From: an uncultured Flavobacteriales bacterium
Lineage (GTDB): Bacteria; Bacteroidota; Bacteroidia; Flavobacteriales; Crocinitomicaceae
Direction of reading: 5' to 3'
Length of the DNA: 64,000 nt
NCBI GenBank assembly: GCA_946482515.1
Contig: CAMLRS010000002.1
Span: 310,001-374,000, forward strand
Shown: piece after piece, positions 26,157 to 34,882 of the stretch
Position numbering within the stretch: position 1 is the first letter of the stretch
Layout of the letters: each line of letters opens with the position of its first letter
Notes under the pieces: generated by a model
The model's input: only the letters and a program-made list of their open reading frames with translations
The model's database searches: none
What the model was told of the DNA's origin: nothing
Made by a program: the position numbers and the translations under genes

Positions 26157-27842
26157 ATGAAAACTAAACACTTACTTATGCTATCCGCGCTGGCGGGCTT
26201 CCAGTTCACTGCCAACGCCCAGCAGCTTGAATGGGGACACGCTATGCTCGGTGACAGCCCCGCGCAGATTTACGCTACCTCGATTGCCGTGGGACCGGCT
26301 GGCACCGTTTACAGCAGCGGCTTTATCACCGGGCTATGTAATTTCGACCCCGGAGCCACGGACTATTCCATTACTGAAAACGCGCCTTCACCCTTCGTCG
26401 TGAAGCGGGATGCCAACGGGGAATTCCTCTGGGCGCGCACATTTTCCAGCGGTCTTGAAACACATTTCGGCAATACGGTAGTCGACGCTGCCGGAAACAG
26501 CTATGCCTTCGGCTTGTTCTGGGGCACTCTCGATTGCGATCCCGGTACAGGTCAGCACATCCTCACTTCCGGAAATTCCCGCAAGTATTTCCTGATCAAG
26601 CTCGACACCGACGGGAATTTCGTCTGGGCCCGGGAATTCGGTCAGCTGGATAGTTATGTGACCGTTGGTCGAATCGCTATCCAGGGCAACAACCTGTATT
26701 GCTCTGCAGTGTATTCCGGAACAGCTGCGTTCGGCGATGATGAGCTGACAACTGCCGACGTGGGCAGTATGTTCGTAACGAAAATCTCTACCGACGGCAC
26801 CTTCGACTGGACAGTCGGCATTGGCGCGACCGACAATACGATCTTGGCGATGGAAGGTACAGGCGGTATTGCAGCCAGCGCCTCCGGAGACGTGTTCGTA
26901 ACCGGTTTCTTTTCCAAGGCCGGCGATTTTGATCCGGGAGCAGGCACGACTACACTTACACCGGTTGGCGAAGGCGACGCATTTATCCTGAAGCTAAACA
27001 ACTCCGGTGAATTCCAGTGGGCCGTCAACTCCGGCGGTGAGCACAATGAGGCGGGCTTCGGTATCGCGCTTAGTCCCGACGGCTCCGTTTACCAGTGCGG
27101 CACACATATCAATAATGAAGATATCCCTTCACCGAACGAAGACCTGTTTGTGGCGCGCTATTCCGCTACGGGGACGGAAATATGGTTGCACCAGATCGGC
27201 GGTCCGTACATGGATCAGGGTCTTGGAATCGATGTGGACGAAGACGGTTCGGTATATGTCTCGGGCGATTTCAGCTCTCCCAGCGTGGATTTCGACCCGG
27301 GAACCGGCGAACATGTGATGACAGCCAACACCAATCATGGCTACATACTGAAACTGACAGCCAGTGGCGATTTCGTATGGGCTGCACCGTTCAAAAGCCC
27401 GGAAACGAATAGCCTTCAACCAAGCTCCATGTGGAATATCGCCTATGCGGACGGAACACTTTACGGCAGCGGGTACTTCTTTGGCAGGCTTGATATGGAT
27501 GCCGGAGTGGAAGAATCCATCCTGTTCAGTGACAACGATTACGCGAGCGGCTTTATGCTGAAGCTCGACACGGCGGAAGTCGTGCTCGGGATCGACGAAA
27601 CGGCATCTGTTTCGTTCGGATTGTATCCTAATCCGACCGGGGAAACGGTAAACCTGCAACTGGAACAGCTCGGATCGGGCAGCAGTCTGACGGTACTCAA
27701 CCTGCAGGGCGAACGCGTGCTTGAACAGCAGCTGAAAGCATTGGTGACGGAAATCGACCTGCAGCACTTACCTTCGGGAACTTACCTGGTGGAAATCCGT
27801 CAGGATGGCTTGAAAAGCAATCGGCGACTGGTGAAAATGTAG
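26157..27842 (+). CDS. Beta-propeller-like secreted protein with T9SS type A sorting domain (copy 2)
   Basis: 561 residues, colinear with the gene at 24279. The signal peptide (MKTKHLLMLSALAGFQF-) differs from copy 1 at very few positions, and the last 50 residues are nearly identical. The middle has diverged: the third turn has lost the DPG motif (AFGDD) and the last reads DMDAGVE. Codon choice is richer in G/C in the third position than in copy 1. This suggests paralogs that share their export signals and vary their exposed surface. A terminator follows. Confidence 0.85.
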   Translation: MKTKHLLMLSALAGFQFTANAQQLEWGHAMLGDSPAQIYATSIAVGPAGTVYSSGFITGLCNFDPGATDYSITENAPSPFVVKRDANGEFLWARTFSSGLETHFGNTVVDAAGNSYAFGLFWGTLDCDPGTGQHILTSGNSRKYFLIKLDTDGNFVWAREFGQLDSYVTVGRIAIQGNNLYCSAVYSGTAAFGDDELTTADVGSMFVTKISTDGTFDWTVGIGATDNTILAMEGTGGIAASASGDVFVTGFFSKAGDFDPGAGTTTLTPVGEGDAFILKLNNSGEFQWAVNSGGEHNEAGFGIALSPDGSVYQCGTHINNEDIPSPNEDLFVARYSATGTEIWLHQIGGPYMDQGLGIDVDEDGSVYVSGDFSSPSVDFDPGTGEHVMTANTNHGYILKLTASGDFVWAAPFKSPETNSLQPSSMWNIAYADGTLYGSGYFFGRLDMDAGVEESILFSDNDYASGFMLKLDTAEVVLGIDETASVSFGLYPNPTGETVNLQLEQLGSGSSLTVLNLQGERVLEQQLKALVTEIDLQHLPSGTYLVEIRQDGLKSNRRLVKM

Positions 27843-27862
27843 TTGCTCTAACGCTGTGATTA

Positions 27863-27911
27863 AAACACACAAAAAGCATCGGATGGGTTAACCTCCGGTG
27901 CTTTTGTGTTT
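27863..27911 (+). terminator. Terminator after the duplicated cargo genes
   Basis: An imperfect inverted repeat pairs aaaaagcatcgga (27871-27883) with tccggtgctttt (27894-27905), with flanking acac/gtgt pairs and some bulges. The 3' arm is T-rich. No similar structure follows copy 1, so the two genes may share this end. Confidence 0.6.
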
Positions 27912-27999
27912 CAGGTAAGAAAATATTCTTTTTCTTTACCCTCAAAGCCAACCGGTTATACATCAATAACGTTTGATCTGTAACGATATGCCCAACCTT

Positions 28000-29553
28000 A
28001 TGAAAAACGCCTTTTTACTCGTCCTCTTCTTCTCAATTACTGTCACCGCTTTCACACAATTCCAGAACAAGCTCGAAGCCGGGTTTCAAAACGGAATTAC
28101 CAATATTGAGACCGACGATGATGGAAATATTATTTACTCTTCCCTTTTTCCACTGGACGATTACCTGATCATCTACAAAGGCGATTCACTGAACAATCCC
28201 ATCTTTCAGAAGAAGATCAGCTTCGGGGAAGGCATTCAAATGAATTTTCTCCGCGTCGTTCAGAACCAGATCTACATTCTGACCTATCCTATGGATCCGT
28301 ATTGCCTGCTCACCAAGCTGGATTCAGACGGCAACTTTTTATGGAGCAAAAAAATTACCGGGCCATTATCAGCCGTTTCCGGAGGCAACATTCGTGTTAC
28401 GCCCGACAACAACATTTACATTTATTTTGGCAGCTGCGACTACGAAAACACCTTCTTCAAGCTCGATGCTGATGGCGATCTGCTTTGGGCGAAATCTTAC
28501 CATATCAACCCGGGCACACTGCAATACCGGGGCGGAGTCAAGAGTATGATTGAAACCGGGAACGATGGATTAACAGTGCTTTCCAGCTTCTGGAGCTCAC
28601 CTTTCGAGCGCGAGATTGTCATGCTCTACGAACTAACCCCGAACGGCGATATCGTCTGGAATAAATTTTACAACTCACCTGTCGGAATCGCCGGTTCCGG
28701 CGGACAAGTAACCTATGACCACCTGAAACGCGATGCAGACGGGAATTACTACTTCCTGAGCAATGAACAGGCGGGCGGTCACAAGTGCGACATCATTAAA
28801 ACAGACGCAACGGGAAATCTCCAGTGGTCTAAAAGATACCTGTATCCAGGATTCGACAACTCGCAATTTACACAGATGGATCTGGATACAAAAGGAAACA
28901 TCTACGCCTCCATGTGGCTCTACCAGAGTGCAACAAGCTTCCAATCATCCCTGCTGAAAATCAACACTGCCGACGGTGAAGTAAAACAGGCATGGGGCGA
29001 AATCTACAACACATCGGTCTACTCCAAATTCATTTCGAATCTGAAATGTGTGAACGACAATCGCATTCTTACCACGCCGTTCATTTCAGGTATAGGACCA
29101 GCCATCATAAGCACAGACAGCACCGGCCTTGGGATCTGCGGATTCTCCAAAAAAGAATTTTCTACCGAGCCTTATATCCTCAATGACACTCTCATCACGC
29201 CTTTTTCCATGAATCAGAATATCCAAATTTCGGCTATGACGTTCAGTACGGAGGAAATGACAAATACGCTCACGCCTTATTGCCTCGATGCCGGTATTGC
29301 CGAAAACTTCACCGAAGAGGCCTTCCAGGTTGTTCCGAATCCCTTCGTTTCTACTGCAACTGTTGTTTTCGAAGAGGAACAGATCGACTTGCACATCAGT
29401 CTCGTTGATCTGTCGGGCAAGGTGCTGAAGGAAATTGATTTCAGCGGAAAAGAATGTACGATTGACGCTGCCGGCCTTTCTCCGGGAATCTATCTGCTCC
29501 GCGTTGTCAACGATCGCAATCAGGCTGCAGTAAGGAAAATCATCGTCGAATAA
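28000..29553 (+). CDS. Secreted repeat protein with T9SS type A sorting domain
   Basis: Starting at the ATG at 28000 gives 517 residues and a clean signal peptide (MKNAFLLVLFFSITVTAFTQ). ATG 27988 and TTG 27973 are in-frame alternatives. The body repeats short blocks such as LTKLDSDGNFLWSKK, FKLDADGDLLWAKS and IIKTDATGNLQWSKR, the same blade-like pattern as the two upstream genes without the DPG turns. The C-terminus (about 435 on) is a type A sorting domain: VVPNPFVS, ISLVDLSGKVL, GIYLLRV. It is probably an exported surface or released protein of unknown target. Confidence 0.82.
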   Translation: MKNAFLLVLFFSITVTAFTQFQNKLEAGFQNGITNIETDDDGNIIYSSLFPLDDYLIIYKGDSLNNPIFQKKISFGEGIQMNFLRVVQNQIYILTYPMDPYCLLTKLDSDGNFLWSKKITGPLSAVSGGNIRVTPDNNIYIYFGSCDYENTFFKLDADGDLLWAKSYHINPGTLQYRGGVKSMIETGNDGLTVLSSFWSSPFEREIVMLYELTPNGDIVWNKFYNSPVGIAGSGGQVTYDHLKRDADGNYYFLSNEQAGGHKCDIIKTDATGNLQWSKRYLYPGFDNSQFTQMDLDTKGNIYASMWLYQSATSFQSSLLKINTADGEVKQAWGEIYNTSVYSKFISNLKCVNDNRILTTPFISGIGPAIISTDSTGLGICGFSKKEFSTEPYILNDTLITPFSMNQNIQISAMTFSTEEMTNTLTPYCLDAGIAENFTEEAFQVVPNPFVSTATVVFEEEQIDLHISLVDLSGKVLKEIDFSGKECTIDAAGLSPGIYLLRVVNDRNQAAVRKIIVE

Positions 29554-29593
29554 CGATTCCAGGCCGATTATCCAATCAATTCTTTCGTCGCCA

Positions 29594-29623
29594 TTGTCCA
29601 TTCTTGATTGGTTGTTATCTTTG
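29594..29623 (+). promoter_or_regulatory. icd promoter
   Basis: TTG (29594-29596), a 19-bp spacer and TATCTTTG (29616-29623) match the Bacteroidota housekeeping consensus exactly. The leader to the icd ATG is about 40 bp and has no Shine-Dalgarno sequence. Confidence 0.75.
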
Positions 29624-29664
29624 CGTTCGTACGTAGAATTAATAACCTAAAACGGTTGACTAAA

Positions 29665-30894
29665 ATGGCTAAAATCAAAGTTGCAAACCCTGTAGTGGAG
29701 TTGGATGGCGACGAAATGACGCGCATCATCTGGAAATTTATCAAGGATAAGCTGATCCTTCCTTACCTGGACCTGGACATCAAATATTACGATCTTGGTA
29801 TCGAAAAAAGGGATGAAACCGGCGACCAGATTACGGTAGACGCTGCCGAAGCCATTAAAAAATACCAGGTAGGGATCAAGTGTGCCACCATCACACCGGA
29901 CGAACAACGCGTACAGGAGTTCAACCTGAAATCCATGTGGAAATCACCGAACGGAACCATTCGTAACATCCTCGACGGAACCGTTTTCCGCGAGCCGATC
30001 GTGATCAAAAACGTACCACGCCTGGTAACCAACTGGACCGCGCCGATCATCGTTGGTCGTCACGCATTCGGTGACCAGTACCGCGCAACCGATGCCGTTT
30101 TCAAAGGCAAAGGAAAGCTCACCATGACATTCACACCGGAAGACGGCGGCGAAGTGCAGACATTCGATGTGTACAACTTCAAAGGCGATGGCGTTGGTAT
30201 GGCTATGTACAACACCGACGAATCCATCGAAGGATTTGCACGCAGCTGCTTCAACATGGCGTTGACCAAAAAATGGCCGCTGTACCTTTCCACAAAGAAC
30301 ACCATCCTGAAAAAATACGACGGTCGTTTCAAAGACATCTTCGAATCCATCTACCAGAATGAATTCAAAGCGCAATTCGACGCAGCCGGTATCACTTACG
30401 AGCACCGTTTGATCGACGACATGGTGGCTTCTGCCCTGAAATGGAACGGAAACTTCGTATGGGCTTGTAAAAACTACGACGGCGACGTACAGTCCGACAC
30501 CGTAGCACAAGGATTCGGATCACTTGGTCTGATGACTTCCGTATTGATTACTCCTGACGGAAAAATCATGGAAGCGGAAGCAGCTCACGGAACCGTAACA
30601 CGTCACTACCGCGATCACCAGGCTGGTAAGAAAACATCTACCAACCCGATCGCTTCCATCTACGCATGGACCCGTGGTCTGGCGTTCCGTGGCAAACTGG
30701 ATAACAACCAGGAATTGATTGATTTCTGCGAATTGCTTGAAAAAGTATGCATCGAAACAGTTGAATCAGGTGTTATGACCAAAGACCTTGCAGTTTGCAT
30801 CCACGGCAACAAAGTGAACCACGGTGAGCACTTCGTTTACACGGAAGAGTTCCTCGATGCACTCGACAAAGGACTGAAAGCGAAAATGGCTTAA
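29665..30894 (+). CDS. icd: NADP-dependent isocitrate dehydrogenase (eukaryotic-like homodimeric type)
   Basis: The ATG at 29665 ([20 protein letters not shown]) gives 409 residues, the size of mitochondrial/cytosolic-type NADP-IDH, not of E. coli Icd. It oxidises isocitrate to 2-oxoglutarate in the TCA cycle and supplies NADPH. Visible signatures include the substrate loop [38 protein letters not shown], the metal-binding DDMVA and YDGDVQSD, and the NADP site [11 protein letters not shown]. It has a promoter and a strong terminator of its own, so it is monocistronic. Confidence 0.96.
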   Translation: MAKIKVANPVVELDGDEMTRIIWKFIKDKLILPYLDLDIKYYDLGIEKRDETGDQITVDAAEAIKKYQVGIKCATITPDEQRVQEFNLKSMWKSPNGTIRNILDGTVFREPIVIKNVPRLVTNWTAPIIVGRHAFGDQYRATDAVFKGKGKLTMTFTPEDGGEVQTFDVYNFKGDGVGMAMYNTDESIEGFARSCFNMALTKKWPLYLSTKNTILKKYDGRFKDIFESIYQNEFKAQFDAAGITYEHRLIDDMVASALKWNGNFVWACKNYDGDVQSDTVAQGFGSLGLMTSVLITPDGKIMEAEAAHGTVTRHYRDHQAGKKTSTNPIASIYAWTRGLAFRGKLDNNQELIDFCELLEKVCIETVESGVMTKDLAVCIHGNKVNHGEHFVYTEEFLDALDKGLKAKMA

Positions 30895-30912
30895 TCAGCT
30901 TTAACAATAATG

Positions 30913-30957
30913 AAAAGCCTTCTGTCCCGATAGCTATCGGGACAGAGGGCTTTTTTG
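30913..30957 (+). terminator. icd terminator containing a 20-bp palindrome
   Basis: A 21-bp stem (30913-30933 with 30934-30954, one wobble) is followed by a T-rich tract. Its tip is gtcccgatagctatcgggac (30924-30943), a perfect palindrome related to those at 23450 and 52622. Confidence 0.92.
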
Positions 30958-31064
30958 TTTTAGGCTCCTCACAATTTACGTTAAGTACAACCACCTGGTC
31001 ATTTCTTCGGAAGGGAAGTCGAAAATTGTTCCCTTCTTTGTAGAGAAAGAATCGATCTTCCGTT

Positions 31065-31658
31065 ATGAATGCTGTAGAAAATTTCCTGCTGGATTGTGGC
31101 TTTTCCTGGACACTCAGCCGTTTGCTTCCGTACATCGTGTTTCCGCTGCTGGGACTGCTGATCTGGTTTTTCCTGCGAAAGCACCTGAATTCCCTTGGCG
31201 CAAAGCTGCTGGTATTCGTCATCCTCGTTCCCGGGATTTTTACCATGTATTTCATCTCCACACCTATCTACGAAGGCGATTTTGCCAACAAGGCGGAAAC
31301 AGTGGCGATGCTTCCCGAACTGAAAAAGAAGGAGCAAACATTGGTCGTGATTACCATTCCCGGCTGCCCGTTCTGCATGGAATCCATTGAACGAATGAGA
31401 GCCTTTAAGGAACGTAATCCGGATATCCAGATCGAATACCGCGTTTGCAGCAACGACTCCAATGCACTAACGACGTATGCAAATGAAACGAAAGGCGCAT
31501 TTCCGGTCGTATTGGCCGAAAATCCCGATGCGCTGGCAAAAACCGCCGGACTGCGCTTCCCGGCCTTTGTGCTCACCGACGGCAAGACCGCGCGCAAATG
31601 GTCCAACAATGATTTCGGCGTAGCAGCATTAGACGAAGTGGAAAACGCTTTTGAATGA
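31065..31658 (+). CDS. Membrane-anchored thioredoxin-fold protein
   Basis: 197 residues. Two hydrophobic helices (about 17-38 and 46-64) precede a thioredoxin-like domain with the active-site pair CPFC (Cys101, Cys104) and a candidate cis-proline in RFPAFVL. The redox domain is likely to face the periplasm or the cytoplasm depending on topology, which the sequence alone does not settle. The CPFC motif is typical of glutaredoxin/DsbC-like active sites. No partner gene lies next to it; it is followed by a DUF4403 lipoprotein gene. Confidence 0.7.
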   Translation: MNAVENFLLDCGFSWTLSRLLPYIVFPLLGLLIWFFLRKHLNSLGAKLLVFVILVPGIFTMYFISTPIYEGDFANKAETVAMLPELKKKEQTLVVITIPGCPFCMESIERMRAFKERNPDIQIEYRVCSNDSNALTTYANETKGAFPVVLAENPDALAKTAGLRFPAFVLTDGKTARKWSNNDFGVAALDEVENAFE

Positions 31659-31701
31659 CACATCCGGCAATTGTGAATTCTGAATTATGCATTCTGAATT
31701 G

Positions 31702-31709
31702 TACCTTTG
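31702..31709 (+). promoter_or_regulatory. -7 box of the DUF4403 gene
   Basis: TACCTTTG matches TAnnTTTG and ends 4 bp before the GTG at 31714. It lies downstream of the ATG at 31687, which argues against that ATG as the start. Confidence 0.5.
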
Positions 31710-31713
31710 CCCC

Positions 31714-33105
31714 GTGTACAAGCTCGTCCTTCCCCTTCTGATCCTGGTTGCTTCCTGCAAAACCATCGAACCGGTTGCGCCGGAGACGAAAACGCAGGTC
31801 GCGCCGATTGCTGAGCGCCCGGTTTCGGTTATTGTACTCCCGCTTTCCATTCAGCTGGCACCGTATTTCACATTAGCCGACAAACAGGTTCCTGCTTCCT
31901 TTGATGGTGGTGAAAGTCCGTGTGCAGGCGTGAGCTACCAATACCATTTCGAGCGCGATCCGCTGCAATTAACCGGCCTCGGGAACGAAATGAGCATAGA
32001 CGTTTCGGGAAAATACCGCCTGAAAATGAGCTATTGCCCGGAATGCACCGACTGGTTTTCCGACAAGCCGTCCTGTCTCACGCCGCGCATTCCGTTCAGC
32101 TGTGGCATAGGCGAGCCCATGCGTCGGATGCAGATCCGTTACATTTCGCGCTTCGAGCTAACACCCGATTACCGGATTTCGACCAAAACGCGGCTGGACA
32201 ACGTACAAGCCATAGATCCGTGCGAAGTCACCGTTTTCGCTTACGACGCCACTGACGAACTGATCAAGGAAGTGCGCAAATCACTCGAAAAGCTCGCCGT
32301 CGATATCGATAAGCAAACTGCGGCTATTTCCTTCCGTCAGCAGGCAGCCGATCTCTGGAAAGACCTCGAAACGCCGGTGCCCATTCCCGGATTTGGATTT
32401 CTGCACCTGCAACCAAAAAATGTGCTGCTTACACAGCCCCGCGTGACCGGAAGCCTGCTCCAGGCATCGATCGTCATGCAGGCTTATCCGTTTTTTTCCA
32501 CCGACAAGCGCACGCTGACACATCAGCCACTACCGGACCTTCAGCTCAGCAACAGCTATCCCAACGATACGCTGCAGCTGGTTTCCGACCTAGAACTGGA
32601 ATACGACTCGCTGTCGACCATTATCAACAGGTACGTGAGCGGTACGAAGCTGATGATCCAGGAACGCGAAGTCATTATCGACAGCATTCACATTACCGGT
32701 GCCGACGCACACAATCTTGTTTTCCGTCTGCAATTCTCCGGAAAAAAGCGCGGAACGCTGTTCATCAAAGGCGAGCCCGTTTTCGACCCGCTGACTCAGC
32801 AGATCGAGCTGAAAAACGTGGATTTCGACCTCGATACCAAAAGCACCTTATTGAAAACGGCCAAATGGCTCTTTTCCGATCGCATTCTACAGGAAATCAC
32901 GAAAGCGTCGAAACAGGACCTGCGCCCGCAGTTGTCGGAATTACAGAAAACACTCAACAAATCGCTGCGGATCGAGCAGAATGGCTTCCTGATCCTGGGA
33001 ACGCTGCTGGAGCTGAAAGTAAACGGGATTTATCCGGAAACCGATCGACTGACCGTTCGCGTTTCGGCCAAAGGCAAGCTGTCGCTGGCTTCCGTTACGA
33101 ATTGA
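31714..33105 (+). CDS. DUF4403 family lipoprotein
   Basis: GTG at 31714 is preferred because the -7 box overlaps the earlier ATG (31687). It gives 463 residues with a compact lipoprotein signal (LVASC, Cys15). The mature protein matches DUF4403: IVLPLSIQLAPYF near the start, KYRLKMSYCPECTDW in the middle, and a long C-terminal alpha/beta part (LRIEQNGFLILGTLLELKVNGIYP). DUF4403 proteins resemble lipid-binding tubular folds, but their role is unproven. Its last 11 bp overlap the convergent globin gene. Confidence 0.82.
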   Translation: MYKLVLPLLILVASCKTIEPVAPETKTQVAPIAERPVSVIVLPLSIQLAPYFTLADKQVPASFDGGESPCAGVSYQYHFERDPLQLTGLGNEMSIDVSGKYRLKMSYCPECTDWFSDKPSCLTPRIPFSCGIGEPMRRMQIRYISRFELTPDYRISTKTRLDNVQAIDPCEVTVFAYDATDELIKEVRKSLEKLAVDIDKQTAAISFRQQAADLWKDLETPVPIPGFGFLHLQPKNVLLTQPRVTGSLLQASIVMQAYPFFSTDKRTLTHQPLPDLQLSNSYPNDTLQLVSDLELEYDSLSTIINRYVSGTKLMIQEREVIIDSIHITGADAHNLVFRLQFSGKKRGTLFIKGEPVFDPLTQQIELKNVDFDLDTKSTLLKTAKWLFSDRILQEITKASKQDLRPQLSELQKTLNKSLRIEQNGFLILGTLLELKVNGIYPETDRLTVRVSAKGKLSLASVTN

Positions 33106-33457
33106 CCATGTGCTTGGCCAGCGGCGGGAAACAATTGTACAGCGCCGTTTTCAATTCATCGCTGATGTCGAGACTATCGACCGCCAGCTTCATGCATCTC
33201 AGCCATTCTTCCATCGCCGTGTTATCAATCGCATGTGGCAAATGACGCATCCGCATCTTCGGGTGTCCGAAACGCTCGGAATACAATTGCGGGCCGCCGA
33301 GAAACTGCGTGAGAAACAAACGCTGCTTTTCGATAATGCCGGCCTTATCCGTTTTGAAGAGATGACTGATCACCGGAGAAGCGAATACGTGGCCGTAAAA
33401 TCGCTCCACCAACAGCGCCAATTGTTCCGGGCCGATGCGTTGGTATAATGTTTCCAT
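33095..33457 (-). CDS. Truncated hemoglobin, group II (TrHbO-like)
   Basis: ATG at 33457 gives 120 residues; an upstream in-frame extension to 33484 would cover the -7 box. It is a 2-on-2 globin with FYGHVF (Tyr21 at the B10 position), QRLFLTQFLGGP, the proximal histidine region RMRHLPH (His72) and EEWLRCM (Trp85 at G8), all hallmarks of group II. Such globins bind O2, NO or peroxide. The gene is monocistronic and converges on, and overlaps by 11 bp, the DUF4403 gene. Confidence 0.93.
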   Translation of the reverse strand: METLYQRIGPEQLALLVERFYGHVFASPVISHLFKTDKAGIIEKQRLFLTQFLGGPQLYSERFGHPKMRMRHLPHAIDNTAMEEWLRCMKLAVDSLDISDELKTALYNCFPPLAKHMVNS

Positions 33458-33463
33458 GAATTG

Positions 33464-33471
33464 CAAATTTA
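33464..33471 (-). promoter_or_regulatory. -7 box of the globin gene
   Basis: Read on the minus strand the box is TAAATTTG, an exact TAnnTTTG, 6 bp before the ATG at 33457. No clear -33 element is seen. Confidence 0.45.
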
Positions 33472-33497
33472 AGGCTCTATTCAAAAAATCCCGAGGC

Positions 33498-33532
33498 TTT
33501 TGTAACGTTTGGAACGATAGTTGCTATATTTG
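33498..33532 (+). promoter_or_regulatory. Promoter of the OmpA-family gene
   Basis: TTTTG (33498-33502) and TATATTTG (33525-33532) with a 22-bp spacer; the start codon is 7 bp further on. The -7 box is exact and the spacer slightly long. Confidence 0.5.
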
Positions 33533-33539
33533 CTTCAGC

Positions 33540-34718
33540 ATGAAGTATATAGCTGGTTTACTTTTTGTGCTCTGCACTCTCCTTTCTACCGCTCAGAACG
33601 ATCACAATCTTTCGGACGCTATTTCCGACTGCGCAGGAGCCGTAAGCATACTTCAGGCGGGCTCTTACAGCCTTCAATTTACAGCCAAAGGCGGTATTGT
33701 CGAAGACCTCGATGCCTATCCCTCCTTATCCAATGTTTCAGAGAAAAACTCACTTTGGTGTTCCTTTAAAGCTTCCTACGACGGTCGTTTGACCCTTTCG
33801 GCGGATGTGTCGTCGGGGCCGCTGCAAATGATCATTTTCGAAAACGAAACCAAAGACATTTGCGACGATATTTACCGTGGAAAAGCGGAAATCCGCCGTC
33901 TGATCCTTTCCAAGGATTCGCATGTGGGGCTGGACCTTGTGACTTCCGATAACGTCCTCTACCCGATCGATCTCACTGCCGGAAAGCACATCATGATCTG
34001 TTTTCTCAGTATTCCGAAAGAAAAGCCGAAGCTCGAGCTGGCGGTTAAGTTCGAATCGCTCAACGGCGAACTGAAAGAAGCAAACGCCGACAGCAAAGTG
34101 GTCGATTTACGCTCAGCCAAAGACGAACCTGCGCTCAGCATCCTGGTGCGCGACGCCGAGACCGGAAATCCCGTAGTTGCGAATCTCACAATCACCGGAA
34201 TCAAAAGTATGGCAGCCCTCTACAATGGCTCCGATTTCCTGATCGCCGTGGAAAAATCCGGTAAGATCCAATTGCGCGTCGATGCCGAAGGGTATTTCTT
34301 TGTCGACCGGGAAGAGCCAGTTTCCGCCGGTTCGGAAAACGAGATCGTGATCTGGATGGAACCACTGGGCGAAGGCAAAAGCATGCAGATCGACGAGATC
34401 GAATTCTATCCCGGCTCAAGTGAATTCCTGCCAACCGCAGAACCCAAGCTGCGGCGTCTGAAAGACTTCCTTGCACTGAACTCAGCCGTGAAGATCGAAA
34501 TCCAGGGACACGTCCACGCCACCGGCGAGAACTCTCACGAAGGACAAAAGATCTCCGAAGCCCGCGCGAAAAAAGTATTGAATTACTTAGCCGAGAACGG
34601 CATCGATAAAAGTCGGATGACAGCTGTAGGCTACGGCAACACCAAGCCGATCTACGAAAACGCCAAATTCGCTTACGAAGAACAGGCGAATCGCAGGGTT
34701 GAGATCAAAGTCCTCTAG
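33540..34718 (+). CDS. OmpA-family cell-envelope protein
   Basis: ATG at 33540 gives 392 residues with a signal peptide (MKYIAGLLFVLCTLLSTAQ). The longer frame from 33435 crosses the promoter. Residues about 20-190 form an unassigned beta-rich domain, then a carboxypeptidase-regulatory-like region (SILVRDAETGNPVVANLTI). The C-terminal about 115 residues are an OmpA/MotB domain: FYPGSSEFLPTAEPKLRRL, IEIQGHVHATG, ISEARAKKVLNYLAENGID and NRRVEI. It should tie the outer membrane to peptidoglycan. The divergent globin is 82 bp away. Confidence 0.88.
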   Translation: MKYIAGLLFVLCTLLSTAQNDHNLSDAISDCAGAVSILQAGSYSLQFTAKGGIVEDLDAYPSLSNVSEKNSLWCSFKASYDGRLTLSADVSSGPLQMIIFENETKDICDDIYRGKAEIRRLILSKDSHVGLDLVTSDNVLYPIDLTAGKHIMICFLSIPKEKPKLELAVKFESLNGELKEANADSKVVDLRSAKDEPALSILVRDAETGNPVVANLTITGIKSMAALYNGSDFLIAVEKSGKIQLRVDAEGYFFVDREEPVSAGSENEIVIWMEPLGEGKSMQIDEIEFYPGSSEFLPTAEPKLRRLKDFLALNSAVKIEIQGHVHATGENSHEGQKISEARAKKVLNYLAENGIDKSRMTAVGYGNTKPIYENAKFAYEEQANRRVEIKVL

Positions 34719-34840
34719 ACGATTTTGAATGTTAGATTTTGGATGTTTGATTGATTCGGAAACGTCATTATTCAAACAATCCGGGTTCTAATTTTTCATT
34801 TTTTGAAACGCATAACGTGCTTCTATAAGCAGGTTGCCCC

Positions 34841-34882
34841 ATCAACAATCAAACATCAACAATCAAACATCAACAATCAAAC
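34841..34882. repeat. Three perfect 14-bp tandem repeats
   Basis: atcaacaatcaaac is present three times without interruption. The third copy contains the stop codon of hutU (34877-34879 on the minus strand). The region 34726-34760, read in reverse, has looser versions of the same words. Confidence 0.95.

Larger units (their letters stand above)
24136..27850. repeat. Direct duplication of about 1.85 kb (two T9SS cargo genes with upstream regions)
   Basis: The segments around 24165-25970 and 26050-27842 are homologous. The similarity includes upstream non-coding DNA: the words ctccgatcaac, cccttaccg and cataactcaatttaatcagc precede both genes at the same distance. Similarity is highest over the last 150 bp of each gene (25815-25970 and 27687-27842) and in the signal peptide, and lowest in the middle. 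Confidence 0.85.
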
